A DNA stretch of 64,000 bases from Streptomyces sp. Tu 3180 (GTDB lineage: Bacteria > Actinomycetota > Actinomycetes > Streptomycetales > Streptomycetaceae): contig NZ_WOXS01000002.1 of the NCBI RefSeq assembly GCF_009852415.1, positions 2,502,501-2,566,500 of the forward strand, in the 5' to 3' direction. Positions within the stretch are counted from its first letter, which is position 1, and each line of letters starts with the position of its first letter. The position numbers and the translations under genes are program-made. A model generated the notes under the pieces. The model was given only the letters and a program-made list of their open reading frames with translations. It was not told where the DNA came from and ran no database searches. Shown in pieces: positions 54,883 through 62,084 of this stretch.

Positions 54883-56439
54883 TCACTGGGCGTAGGTCTC
54901 GAACTCGGCGACCTTCGGGGTGCCGTTCGCGCCGGTGATCTGGAGGGTGATCTTCGACAGCGAGGTCCGGGGGAAGCTGACGACGCCCGCCCCGCTGCCG
55001 GAGGTCAGGACGGCGCCGGTGTCGTGGTTGACGAGCCGCCAGGAGCCGATGGTGCCCTCGGAGCCCGCCGCCTCACGGATGCTGGCCTTGGACACGGTGG
55101 TGGCGGAGCCCCACTTGACCGAGACCGAGCCGGTCGAGCCGGCCGGTGACCAGTAGGTGCTCATGTTCCCGTCCCGCACGTTGCCGTAGCTCGTCCCGTC
55201 GGCCTTGCTGGAACCGTCGGCGCCGGCTCCGAGGCTGAGGTTCGTCCCGCTGGGCGGGGTCGGGTCGGTCGGCGTCGGCGTGGGATCGGTCGGGGTCGGC
55301 GTCGGGTCGGTCGGCGTCGGACTCGGGTTCTGCGGCGTGCAGCTGCCGTCCGACACCTTCAGGCCCTTGTTGGCGCCCGCCGTCTGGCTGACGACGCTCG
55401 GGACGCAGTTGGCCGCGTCGAGGCTGTAGGAGTACGGGATGGAGACCGTGGTGTTGGACTGCGGGTTCGGGCCGGCCGGGTTGTTGTCCTCGCCCCGGCC
55501 GGACCAGGTCACGTTGTCGAAGATGTTGCCGTTGACCTGCCAGTAGCCGGCCGCGTCGGTGTAGAAGGTGCCCAGGACGTCCTTGGAGTCCTCGAAGTAG
55601 TTGTTGTCCACCCTGGCGCGGGCCCCGGCACGGGAGTTGATGCCGGACTCGTTGAGGCTCTTGTAGTGGTTGTTGTAGATGTGGGCGATGCCGCCGCGCA
55701 GCAGGGGCGTGCGGGAGTCGATGTTCTCGTACAGGTTGTGGTGGAACGTCACGTACCCGTTCGAGGTGTCGCTCTCGCTGGAGCCGATGAGGCCGCCGCG
55801 GCCGGAGTTGCGCAGGGTGCTGTAGGACAGGGTCACGTACTGGGTGTTGTCCTTCATGTCGAAGAGGCCGTCGAAGCCCTCCGACTCCCCGCCCGACGCC
55901 TCCAGGGTGACGTGGTCGACCCAGACGTTGCGGACGCCGCTCTCCATGCCGATGGCGTCGCCGCCGTTGGACGTGGGCGAGCCCGACTTCTTGACGTTCC
56001 GCACGGTCACGTTCTGGATGATGATGTTGCTGGACTCCCGGATGTGGATGCCCAGTTGGTCGAAGACGGCGCCGCCGCCGACCCCGACGATCGTGACGTT
56101 GCTGATCTGCTTGAGCTCGATCACGCCGGCCGCGGTGTTGCAGCTGCTGCCCGACACCTTGGCGGTGTTGCCGTGGTTGATCGTCCCCTCGACCTGGATG
56201 GTGATCGGGGTGCTGCTGCTGGCCCGGCTGCACAGGGCCTGGTGGATCGCGGTTCCCGTGGTGGCGCGCACCGTCTGGCCGCCCGCGCCGCCGGTGGTCC
56301 CGCCGTTCTGGGTCGCGTAGCCGGTGGCGCCGGTGGCCGCGGCCTCCGCCTCGGGCGCCGACAGCGCCACGGTGCCCGCGGCCGCAAGGGCCCCCGTGGC
56401 CAGTGCCGCGGAAAGTCGCAGGGCGACTGCTCGTCTCAT
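54883..56439 (-). CDS. secreted pectate lyase (PL1) with C-terminal F5/8-type-like domain
   Basis: The 518-aa precursor has a signal peptide (about 1-33). The parallel beta-helix pectate lyase domain of family PL1 follows (about 35-345; NVTIVGVGGGAVFDQLGIHIRESSNIIIQNVTVRNV, then VWVDHVTLEASGGESEGFDGLFDMKDNTQYVTLSYS and LLRGGIAHIYNNHYKS). The vWiDH-type motif is clear. A Pro-Thr linker with PTPTDPTPTPTDPT repeats (about 372-392) leads to a C-terminal domain (about 395-518; YGNVRDGNMSTYWSPAGSTGSVSVKWGSATTVSKA) like F5/8 type C or CBM-like sugar-binding modules. It degrades plant pectate. A GAAAGCGCTTTC palindrome lies about 110 bp upstream. Confidence 0.93.
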   Translation of the reverse strand: MRRAVALRLSAALATGALAAAGTVALSAPEAEAAATGATGYATQNGGTTGGAGGQTVRATTGTAIHQALCSRASSSTPITIQVEGTINHGNTAKVSGSSCNTAAGVIELKQISNVTIVGVGGGAVFDQLGIHIRESSNIIIQNVTVRNVKKSGSPTSNGGDAIGMESGVRNVWVDHVTLEASGGESEGFDGLFDMKDNTQYVTLSYSTLRNSGRGGLIGSSESDTSNGYVTFHHNLYENIDSRTPLLRGGIAHIYNNHYKSLNESGINSRAGARARVDNNYFEDSKDVLGTFYTDAAGYWQVNGNIFDNVTWSGRGEDNNPAGPNPQSNTTVSIPYSYSLDAANCVPSVVSQTAGANKGLKVSDGSCTPQNPSPTPTDPTPTPTDPTPTPTDPTPPSGTNLSLGAGADGSSKADGTSYGNVRDGNMSTYWSPAGSTGSVSVKWGSATTVSKASIREAAGSEGTIGSWRLVNHDTGAVLTSGSGAGVVSFPRTSLSKITLQITGANGTPKVAEFETYAQ

Positions 56440-56546
56440 CCTCGCTTCGCCTTTCGTCCTCGCAGGCCGGGCACATCCCGATCCATGTCATGAGCATGCC
56501 AGCGGAACGGCCGTGGGGCGGCCGTGCGACCCGGCTCATCTGTTGG

Positions 56547-56558
56547 GAAAGCGCTTTC
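56547..56558. promoter_or_regulatory. palindromic operator candidate of the pectate lyase gene
   Basis: GAAAGCGCTTTC is a perfect 12-bp palindrome in the context TGGGAAAGCGCTTTCTGT, resembling LacI-family operators such as the CebR site TGGGAGCGCTCCCA. It lies about 110 bp upstream of the pectate lyase start. Confidence 0.55.
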
Positions 56559-56660
56559 TGTCGGCGACAGTAGAGCGGCGCAAGAGGGCTGGCAAGGTTC
56601 CGCGCAGTTACGGAAGACAACCTTCCGCATCTTGTGGGAGCGCGCCCACGCCCGGCGGAA

Positions 56661-56689
56661 GGGGCCGGTGGTTCGCGACCGCCGGCCCC
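56661..56689. terminator. hairpin, partner of the duplicated terminator
   Basis: A 12-bp stem (GGGGCCGGTGGT with ACCGCCGGCCCC, one G-T pair) closely resembles the glnA2 terminator at 57619-57659. It probably terminates the gene at 56799-57347 on the minus strand. Confidence 0.6.
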
Positions 56690-56732
56690 GTGGGCCTCAG
56701 CGGGCCGCGGCCCCTGCCGGTCGGCTCGGCGG

Positions 56733-56778
56733 ACCGGCAGGTTCTTCCGCGGCTCGAAGGCGGTGACCGCGGAACGGT
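56733..56778 (-). pseudogene. duplicated fragment of the glnA2 3' end
   Basis: The segment matches the end of glnA2 (57698-57743) at 42 of 46 positions. On the minus strand it reads AVTAFEPRKNLPV, against EVTAFELRKNLPVL in the intact gene. No start or further GS sequence is attached, and the frame runs on past the former end. It is a direct repeat 965 bp from the original. Confidence 0.8.
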
Positions 56779-56798
56779 GCGCCGGCGGCCGGTGGCGC

Positions 56799-57347
56799 CT
56801 ACCCCTTCCGCGGCTTGCGGGGCCTGTCCCAGCCGCCCTGCGGGCGGTCGCGGCCCCGGTCCAGCATCGCCGCGTCGAACCGGGCCTTGCTGGTCACTGC
56901 TCGTGGTCCGGGCACGAGCACGGTCGCAGTCGACCGCCACGGCACAGCCGAGGCCCAGCCGACCAGGGGCATGGTCTCGTCGTAGTGCGGAGCGAACTGC
57001 GCGACGGTGATGGTGGGCATCTGATGATCCAGGCCGCGGACGTGGTCGAGGAACGCGTCGGGCAACGAGACGTGGTGCGTTTCCAGGTAGTGCGGGAAGT
57101 CCTGGCGCCACAGCCAGGTGCCGTCGGTCACCAGGGAGGAGCATCCCGGAGAGTGCCGGTGGGGGTCCCCCGTGATGACGTCGTGTCCGCCCTCCATGAC
57201 GTCGATCAGGACGTGGCCGGAGTCCAGATAGGCCACCAGCTCCGCCTCGTCCGGCTCGCCGACGGACCGGACGGCATCGCGTATCGATCCGTTCGGCTGC
57301 CCGGAACGGCCGTCCAGTTCGTCGTAGAAGCCCAGCAATCCCAGCAC
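56799..57347 (-). CDS. hypothetical protein flanked by the glnA2 tail repeat
   Basis: The 182-aa cytoplasmic protein begins MLGLLGFYDELDGRSGQPNGSIRDAVRSVGEPDEAELVAYLDSGHVLIDVMEG. Its central HRHSPGCSSLVTDGTWLWRQDFPHYLETHHV and C-terminal FAPHYDETMPLVGWASAVPWRS regions have the composition of a folded protein. It ends in a basic tail. GTG 57347 was chosen because GAAGGAGA stands 5 bases before it; the frame is open further upstream without signals. I cannot name the family; it resembles actinobacterial hypotheticals that I have seen singly. Flanking direct repeats of the glnA2 3' end suggest that it arrived by insertion or duplication. Confidence 0.75.
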   Translation of the reverse strand: MLGLLGFYDELDGRSGQPNGSIRDAVRSVGEPDEAELVAYLDSGHVLIDVMEGGHDVITGDPHRHSPGCSSLVTDGTWLWRQDFPHYLETHHVSLPDAFLDHVRGLDHQMPTITVAQFAPHYDETMPLVGWASAVPWRSTATVLVPGPRAVTSKARFDAAMLDRGRDRPQGGWDRPRKPRKG

Positions 57348-57690
57348 TCCGTCTCCTTCGACGAGCCCTTCCCCCGACCGGCACGCGCAGCCGCGCCCGC
57401 CGTTGGCCATCGGTGTGTGAGGACGAACGGTCACGCGGTGGCCGCGGGTCACGGCGTAGACGCCGTCCGACGGCAGGAAGCGTCCGGCCGCGACCCACGC
57501 ACGGCCGTGGTCTGCAGCCGGAGTGCCGGCCGCCACAGGTCTCGCACCCGCCGTCGTTCACCTCGGGCGGGACCGGAGGGCGCCGGACGGCCCGGGGCCG
57601 GCCCGAGGGTGGTGAGACGACGACGGGGCCGACGGTCGCGGACCGCCGGCCCCGTCGTCGAATCGGCGGAGAACACGCCCTGACCCGCGC
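57348..57690. other. intergenic stretch between glnA2 and the hypothetical gene
   Basis: This 343-base stretch includes the glnA2 terminator (57619-57659) and the promoter region of the minus-strand hypothetical gene. The frame of that gene is open through much of the region, but no ribosome binding site or conserved residues support a longer protein. Confidence 0.5.
57619..57659. terminator. glnA2 terminator
   Basis: An 18-bp stem with one mismatch (GACGACGGGGCCGACGGT at 57619-57636, complement at 57642-57659) and a CGCGG loop follows glnA2 on the minus strand. Confidence 0.8.
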
Positions 57691-59052
57691 TTACAGCACC
57701 GGCAGGTTCTTCCGCAGCTCGAACGCGGTGACCTCGGAGCGGTACTCCTCCCACTCCTGCTTCTTGTTGCGCAGGAAGAAGTCGAAGACGTGCTCGCCGA
57801 GGGTCTCGGCGACCAGGTCGCTGCGCTCCATCAGCGTCAGGGCCTCGCCCAGGTTCTGGGGCAGGGGCTCGATGCCCAGGGCACGGCGCTCGGCGTCCGA
57901 GAGGGCCCAGACGTCGTCCTCGGCACCCGGCGGGAGTTCGTAGCCCTCCTCTATGCCCTTGAGGCCGGCGGCCAGCAGGACGGCGTAGGCCAGGTACGGG
58001 TTGGCGCCGGAGTCGAGGGAGCGGACCTCCACACGGGCCGAGCCGGTCTTGCCGGGCTTGTACATCGGGACGCGGACCAGGGCCGAGCGGTTGTTGTGGC
58101 CCCAGCAGATGTAGGAGGGCGCCTCGCCGCCCGCGCCGGCCGTGCGTTCCGCTCCGCCCCAGATGCGCTTGTAGGAGTTGACCCACTGGTTGGTGACCGC
58201 GGAGATCTCCGCCGCGTGCCGCAGCAGGCCCGCGATGAAGGAACGGCCGACCTTGGAGAGCTGGTACTCGGCGCCGGACTCGTAGAAGGCGTTCCGGTCG
58301 CCCTCGAAGAGGGAGAGGTGGGTGTGCATGCCGGAGCCCGGGTACTCGGAGAAGGGCTTGGGCATGAAGGTCGCCTGCACGCCCTGCTCCAGCGCCACCT
58401 GCTTCATCACCAGCCGGAACGTCATGACGTTGTCGGCCGTGGAGAGCGCGTCGGCGTAGCGGAGGTCGATCTCCTGCTGGCCGGGGGCGCCCTCGTGGTG
58501 GGAGAACTCCACCGAGATGCCCATCGACTCCAGCATGGTGATCGCCTGGCGGCGGAAGTCCATGCCGACGTTCTGCGGGGTGTGGTCGAAGTAGCCGGAG
58601 TTGTCCGCCGGGGTCGGGCGGGTGCCGTCGACCGGCTTGTCCTTCAGCAGGAAGAACTCGATCTCCGGGTGGGTGTAGAAGGTGAAGCCCAGGTCGGAGG
58701 TGCGGGCCAGGGCGCGCTTGAGGACGTAGCGCGGATCGGCGAAGGACGGGGAGCCGTCCGGCATGAGGATGTCGCAGAACATGCGGGCCGTGCCGGGGGC
58801 CTCCGCCCGCCAGGGCAGGATCTGGAAGGTCGACGGGTCCGGCTTGGCGATCATGTCGGACTCGTACACCCGGGCGAAGCCCTCGATGGCGGAGCCGTCG
58901 AAGCCGATGCCCTCGTCGAACGCCTGCTCCAGCTCGGCCGGGGCGACGGCCACGGACTTCAGGAAGCCCAGCACGTCGGTGAACCACAGGCGCACGAACC
59001 GGATGTCGCGCTCCTCCAACGTCCGGAGCACGAACTCCTGCTGCTTGTCCAT
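57691..59052 (-). CDS. glnA2: GSI-like enzyme GlnA2 (gamma-glutamylpolyamine synthetase type)
   Basis: The 453-aa protein has the GSI fold (GFDGSAIEGFARVYESDM at about 51-68, metal-binding HPEIEFFLL, KPFSEYPGSGMHTHLSLFEG, NNRSALVRVP). The loop that holds the adenylylation tyrosine in GlnA reads AEDDVWALSDAERRALG here, without Tyr. The protein corresponds to SCO2241/GlnA2 of S. coelicolor, shown there to gamma-glutamylate polyamines rather than make glutamine; that function is carried over by homology. ATG 59052 (MDKQQEF) gives the family length. An ATG at 59067 has AAGG directly attached and is less likely. A copy of its 3' end lies 965 bp downstream. Confidence 0.92.
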   Translation of the reverse strand: MDKQQEFVLRTLEERDIRFVRLWFTDVLGFLKSVAVAPAELEQAFDEGIGFDGSAIEGFARVYESDMIAKPDPSTFQILPWRAEAPGTARMFCDILMPDGSPSFADPRYVLKRALARTSDLGFTFYTHPEIEFFLLKDKPVDGTRPTPADNSGYFDHTPQNVGMDFRRQAITMLESMGISVEFSHHEGAPGQQEIDLRYADALSTADNVMTFRLVMKQVALEQGVQATFMPKPFSEYPGSGMHTHLSLFEGDRNAFYESGAEYQLSKVGRSFIAGLLRHAAEISAVTNQWVNSYKRIWGGAERTAGAGGEAPSYICWGHNNRSALVRVPMYKPGKTGSARVEVRSLDSGANPYLAYAVLLAAGLKGIEEGYELPPGAEDDVWALSDAERRALGIEPLPQNLGEALTLMERSDLVAETLGEHVFDFFLRNKKQEWEEYRSEVTAFELRKNLPVL

Positions 59053-59377
59053 CTTCCGCTTCCCCATCCTTGCCGGTCAGGCCGCCTGCCCCTCCCGGGC
59101 CCCGGGAGACGGTCGGGCACTGGAGCATCCCACCACACGAGCGTTTCATACGCGTTGCCGACCTTGATCGGCCGGCCGACCGCGGCCTGAACGCCTCGCG
59201 CACGACAGGTGTACCGCTCCGCTGCCCATCTTGCCCTTTCGGACAGGTATCCGTAACGCCCGGCCCCCACCCGCCCCGCCGCTCCCCCTCCGGCTCCCAG
59301 GACCCACCCCCCTTAAATTGGAGTTCGAGATGCAAGTTTTAATGGGGGCGCAGGCATCCGAGCCACGAGGAGACCCG
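59053..59377. promoter_or_regulatory. glnA2 / flavohemoglobin divergent promoter region
   Basis: This 325-base non-coding stretch has an A/T-rich patch at 59313-59343 containing the NsrR-like box of the flavohemoglobin gene. A second lower-GC patch around 59130-59165 (CGTTTCATACGCGTTGCC) probably belongs to the glnA2 promoter on the minus strand. Confidence 0.55.
59316..59338 (-). promoter_or_regulatory. NsrR-like operator of the flavohemoglobin gene
   Basis: On the minus strand the 23-bp site starts AACTTGCAT and ends TCCAATT. It agrees at 15 of 23 positions with the box upstream of nsrR, including AA at the start, GCAT in the left half and AATT-like ends. It lies 40 bp before the start codon. 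Confidence 0.65.
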
Positions 59378-60559
59378 ATGCTGTCCGAGCAGTCCGCCGC
59401 CGTCGTCCGCGCCACCCTTCCCGCCGTCGGCGCATCCCTCGGCGAGATCACCGAGCGCTTCTACGCCGGGATGTTCGCCGCCCGCCCCGAGCTGCTGCGG
59501 GACCTGTTCAACCGCGGCAACCAGGCCGCCGGCACCCAGCGCCGGGCCCTCGCGGGGTCGATCGCGGCCTTCGCCACGCACCTGCTGGAAAACCCGGACC
59601 AGCGGCCCGACGCGATGCTGGGGCGCATCGCCCACAAGCACGCCTCCCTCGGCATCACCCCGGACCAGTACGCGATCGTCCACGAGCACCTGTTCGCCGC
59701 CATCGCCGGCGTCCTGGGCGAGGCCGTCACCCCCGAGGTCGCCGCCGCCTGGGACGAGGTCTACTGGCTGATGGCGAACGCCCTGACCGCCATCGAGAAG
59801 CGGCTGTACGAGGAGCGCGGCGGGCACCAGTGGCGGACCTGGGAGGTCGTCGAGCGGATCACCGAGACCGCCGACGTCGTGACCTTCCGGCTGCGCCCGG
59901 CCGACGGCGGCCCGGTGCGCGCCTTCCGCGCGGGGCAGTACGTCTCCGTCCGCGTCGCCCTCGCGGACGGCGCCCGGCAGATACGGCAGTACAGCCTCTC
60001 CGGGGCACCCGGCCCCGACGAGCGGCAGTTCAGCGTCAAGCGCGTGCACGAGGAACCGGCCCCCGAGGGCGAGGTGTCCCACCACCTGCACGCCCGCGTG
60101 CGGGTCGGTGACGTCCTGGAGCTGTCCGAGGCCTACGGCGACCTGGTCGTCGACGCCGACGCGGACACCCCGCTGCTGCTGGCCTCCGCCGGGATCGGCG
60201 TGACCCCGATCACCGCGATGCTGGCGCACCTCGCCGACAGCGGGCACCGCGCCCCGGTCACCGTCGTGCACGGCGACCGCTCCCCCGCCGACCACGCCCT
60301 GCGCGCGGACCACGAGGCGTTCGCGGCCAAGCTGCCGGACTCGGCCGTGCACTTCTGGTACGAGCAGGACGCCCCCGAGGGCGCCGGCACCGGTTATGTC
60401 GACCTCGCGCGGGTGCCGGTCGCGCCGGGCACGCACGCGTACCTGTGCGGTCCGCTGCCGTTCATGCGGGCGGTGCGCGAGCAGCTGATCGGCAAGGGCG
60501 TGGCGCCGGCCGACATCCACTACGAGGTGTTCGGCCCCGACCTGTGGCTGGCCAGGTAG
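59378..60559 (+). CDS. hmp: flavohemoglobin, nitric oxide dioxygenase
   Basis: The 393-aa enzyme oxidises nitric oxide to nitrate using NAD(P)H and O2. An N-terminal globin domain (1-140) has Tyr29 (B10) in ERFYAGMF and the proximal His88 in AHKHASLG. The FAD domain contains RAGQYVSVRV and RQYSLSG. The NAD domain contains LLASAGIGVTPITAML and YLCGPLPFM. ATG 59378 has GAGGAG 5 bases upstream; earlier in-frame ATGs fall into the operator. An NsrR-like box overlaps the promoter, and the convergent nsrR gene lies 161 bp downstream, so this is an NO-responsive pair like hmpA1-nsrR of S. coelicolor. Confidence 0.96.
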   Translation: MLSEQSAAVVRATLPAVGASLGEITERFYAGMFAARPELLRDLFNRGNQAAGTQRRALAGSIAAFATHLLENPDQRPDAMLGRIAHKHASLGITPDQYAIVHEHLFAAIAGVLGEAVTPEVAAAWDEVYWLMANALTAIEKRLYEERGGHQWRTWEVVERITETADVVTFRLRPADGGPVRAFRAGQYVSVRVALADGARQIRQYSLSGAPGPDERQFSVKRVHEEPAPEGEVSHHLHARVRVGDVLELSEAYGDLVVDADADTPLLLASAGIGVTPITAMLAHLADSGHRAPVTVVHGDRSPADHALRADHEAFAAKLPDSAVHFWYEQDAPEGAGTGYVDLARVPVAPGTHAYLCGPLPFMRAVREQLIGKGVAPADIHYEVFGPDLWLAR

Positions 60560-60720
60560 GCGGGCCCGGGGGCCGGGAGCCGTGGGCGGCCGGTGACGGG
60601 CGGGCCGGGTCCGGCCGGGTGGACGGGGGCGTCCGTCGGGGCCGGGCCGGCGGCACCGGGGACCGGGCTGGATCCGGGCCCGGCGGCGTCCGGGGCGGCG
60701 GATCCGCGGGGCACCGGCTG

Positions 60721-61164
60721 CTAGCGGGCCCGCGGGATGCCGAGCAGGAGCGGGCCCGTGGGGTCCGCGGCGATGTCCGCCACCGTGATCGGGTCCAGCG
60801 AGGCGAAGAAGGCCTCCTGGGCCCGGCGCAGGGCGCCGCGCAGGCGGCAGTCCGAGCGCAGCGGGCAGGGGGCGACGGAGGAGCCGCCCTCGCACTCGAC
60901 GACGTCGTCCTCGCCCTCGAAGGAGCGGACCAGGGCGCCCACGGAGGCACCACGGCCCTCCTCCGTGAGGGACAGCCCGCCGCCGCGGCCGCGCCGGGCG
61001 GTGAGCAGCCCCCTGTGCTGGAGTTCCGCGACGACCTTCGCGGCGTGGGTGTACGGCACGTCCATGGCCGCCGCGACGTCACGCGTCGTCGGACGGGAGT
61101 CGCCGGCCACGGCGAGGCGCATGAGGACCCGCAGGGCCAGGTCGGTGGAGCGCAGCAGCCGCAT
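60721..61164 (-). CDS. nsrR: Rrf2-family nitric-oxide-sensing repressor NsrR
   Basis: The 147-aa regulator has the Rrf2 winged helix (MRLLRSTDLALRVLMRLAVAG, then TRDVAAAMDVPYTHAAKVVAELQHRGLLTARRGRGGGLSL). Candidate cluster ligands are Asp8 and Cys91, Cys100 and Cys106 (ECEGGSSVAPCPLRSDCRL). The spacing Cys-X8-Cys-X5-Cys is wider in the first interval than the X5/X5 of S. coelicolor NsrR. A [4Fe-4S] cluster that reacts with NO is expected. ATG 61164 is preceded by TACGCT at 7 bp, suggesting a leaderless mRNA. An NsrR-like box at 61181-61203 predicts autoregulation. Confidence 0.92.
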   Translation of the reverse strand: MRLLRSTDLALRVLMRLAVAGDSRPTTRDVAAAMDVPYTHAAKVVAELQHRGLLTARRGRGGGLSLTEEGRGASVGALVRSFEGEDDVVECEGGSSVAPCPLRSDCRLRGALRRAQEAFFASLDPITVADIAADPTGPLLLGIPRAR

Positions 61165-61171
61165 ACCGGGC

Positions 61172-61177
61172 AGCGTA
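61172..61177 (-). promoter_or_regulatory. -10 element of nsrR, probable leaderless promoter
   Basis: On the minus strand TACGCT lies 7 bp before the nsrR ATG and 3 bp downstream of the NsrR-like box. Confidence 0.55.
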
Positions 61178-61180
61178 GGT

Positions 61181-61203
61181 AATCGGCATTCCGGCTTCAA
61201 ATT
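61181..61203 (+). promoter_or_regulatory. NsrR-like operator of nsrR
   Basis: The 23-bp site begins AATCGGCATTCC and ends TTCAAATT, matching the flavohemoglobin box at 15 of 23 positions. It covers the space between -10 and -35 and the -35 region of the nsrR promoter. Confidence 0.65.
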
Positions 61204-61243
61204 ATCCGGCCGGACCTTCCGGACCTTCACGACGTCCTTCCAC

Positions 61244-61282
61244 CCGGACTTCCGATCCGGACTTCCGATCCGGACTTCCGGG
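61244..61282 (+). repeat. three tandem 13-bp repeats
   Basis: CCGGACTTCCGAT occurs at 61244 and 61257, and CCGGACTTCCGGG at 61270, directly adjacent. A degenerate CCGGACCTT pair lies just upstream (about 61211-61228). They lie in the promoter region of the DUF3105 gene. Confidence 0.8.
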
Positions 61283-61421
61283 ACGTTCCTCCGGCGGGGA
61301 GGCGGTCGGCCGCGGGCCGGGCCGTATCCGGCCGTTCCCTTCGCCCCCTACGACTCGCCCCGCCTTCCCCATTACGATCAGCTCACCCGTTCGTCCCACC
61401 ATCCCTCGAAGGGCATTCCCC

Positions 61422-62084
61422 ATGGGCTCCGCCAAGAAGAGCAGCGCGGCACGCACGGCGCGCATAGAGGAGATGCGACGCGCCGAGCAGGCCCGCGAGC
61501 GCCGCAACCGGATCCTCGTCGTCGCCGCCAGCGTGGTGGTCGTCGCCGGACTCGTCGCCGGCGGTGTGGTCCTGGTCCAGTCCCAGTCGGACGACGGTGA
61601 CGGCGCGGCGGGCGACGCGAAGGCCGCCGGCCGCTTCGTCACGGACAAGGACGGCGTGCGGAAGTGGGAGGGGACGCTGGGCCGCAACCACGTCACCAAG
61701 TCGGTGACGTACCCGGTCGCTCCCCCGGTCGGCGGTGACCACAACCCGGTCTGGATGAACTGCAACGGGGACGTCTACACCGACGAGATCAACAACACCA
61801 ACGCCGTCCACTCGCTGGAGCACGGCGCGGTGTGGGTGACGTACAACGACCGGGCCGACAAGGCGGACGTCGACGCCCTCGCGGCGAAGGTGAAGAAGAC
61901 GCCGTACACCCTGATGAGCCCGGTGGACGGCCAGAAGGACCCGATCATGCTCACGGCCTGGGGGCACCAGCGCACGGTGACCGGGGCGGACGACCCCGCC
62001 GTCGACGCGTTCCTCGAGAAGTTCGTCCAGGGCGAGCAGACCCCCGAGCCGGGTGCCGCCTGCACCAACGGGCTGAGCGGATGA
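61422..62084 (+). CDS. DUF3105 membrane-anchored protein
   Basis: The 220-aa protein has a charged cytoplasmic N-terminus (KSSAARTARIEEMRRAEQARERRNR), one transmembrane helix (about 31-52) and an extracytoplasmic DUF3105 domain. The domain shows VTYPVAPPVGGDHNPVWMNCNGDVYTDEINNTNAVHSLEHGAVWVTYN, with the conserved Gly-Gly-Asp-His and Ser-Leu-Glu-His-Gly residues, which could bind metal. The domain function is unknown. The stop overlaps the start of the DUF305 gene (ATGA), so the two form an operon. AAGGG precedes the ATG. Confidence 0.9.
   Translation: MGSAKKSSAARTARIEEMRRAEQARERRNRILVVAASVVVVAGLVAGGVVLVQSQSDDGDGAAGDAKAAGRFVTDKDGVRKWEGTLGRNHVTKSVTYPVAPPVGGDHNPVWMNCNGDVYTDEINNTNAVHSLEHGAVWVTYNDRADKADVDALAAKVKKTPYTLMSPVDGQKDPIMLTAWGHQRTVTGADDPAVDAFLEKFVQGEQTPEPGAACTNGLSG

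Larger units (their letters stand above)
56440..56798. promoter_or_regulatory. intergenic: pectate lyase promoter and duplicated glnA2 tail
   Basis: This 359-base stretch holds an operator-like palindrome (56547-56558), a hairpin (56661-56689) and a 46-bp copy of the glnA2 3' end (56733-56778). No intact gene is present. Confidence 0.6.

Noticed and set aside
55255..55330. Repeat block in the pectate lyase region.
   Set aside because: It encodes the Pro-Thr-Asp interdomain linker (PTPTDPT repeats) and is in frame.
56799..57536. Longer version of the hypothetical protein starting at GTG 57536 (245 aa).
   Set aside because: The added N-terminal 63 residues have no ribosome binding site and an atypical composition, while GTG 57347 has an ideal GAAGGAGA at 5 bases.
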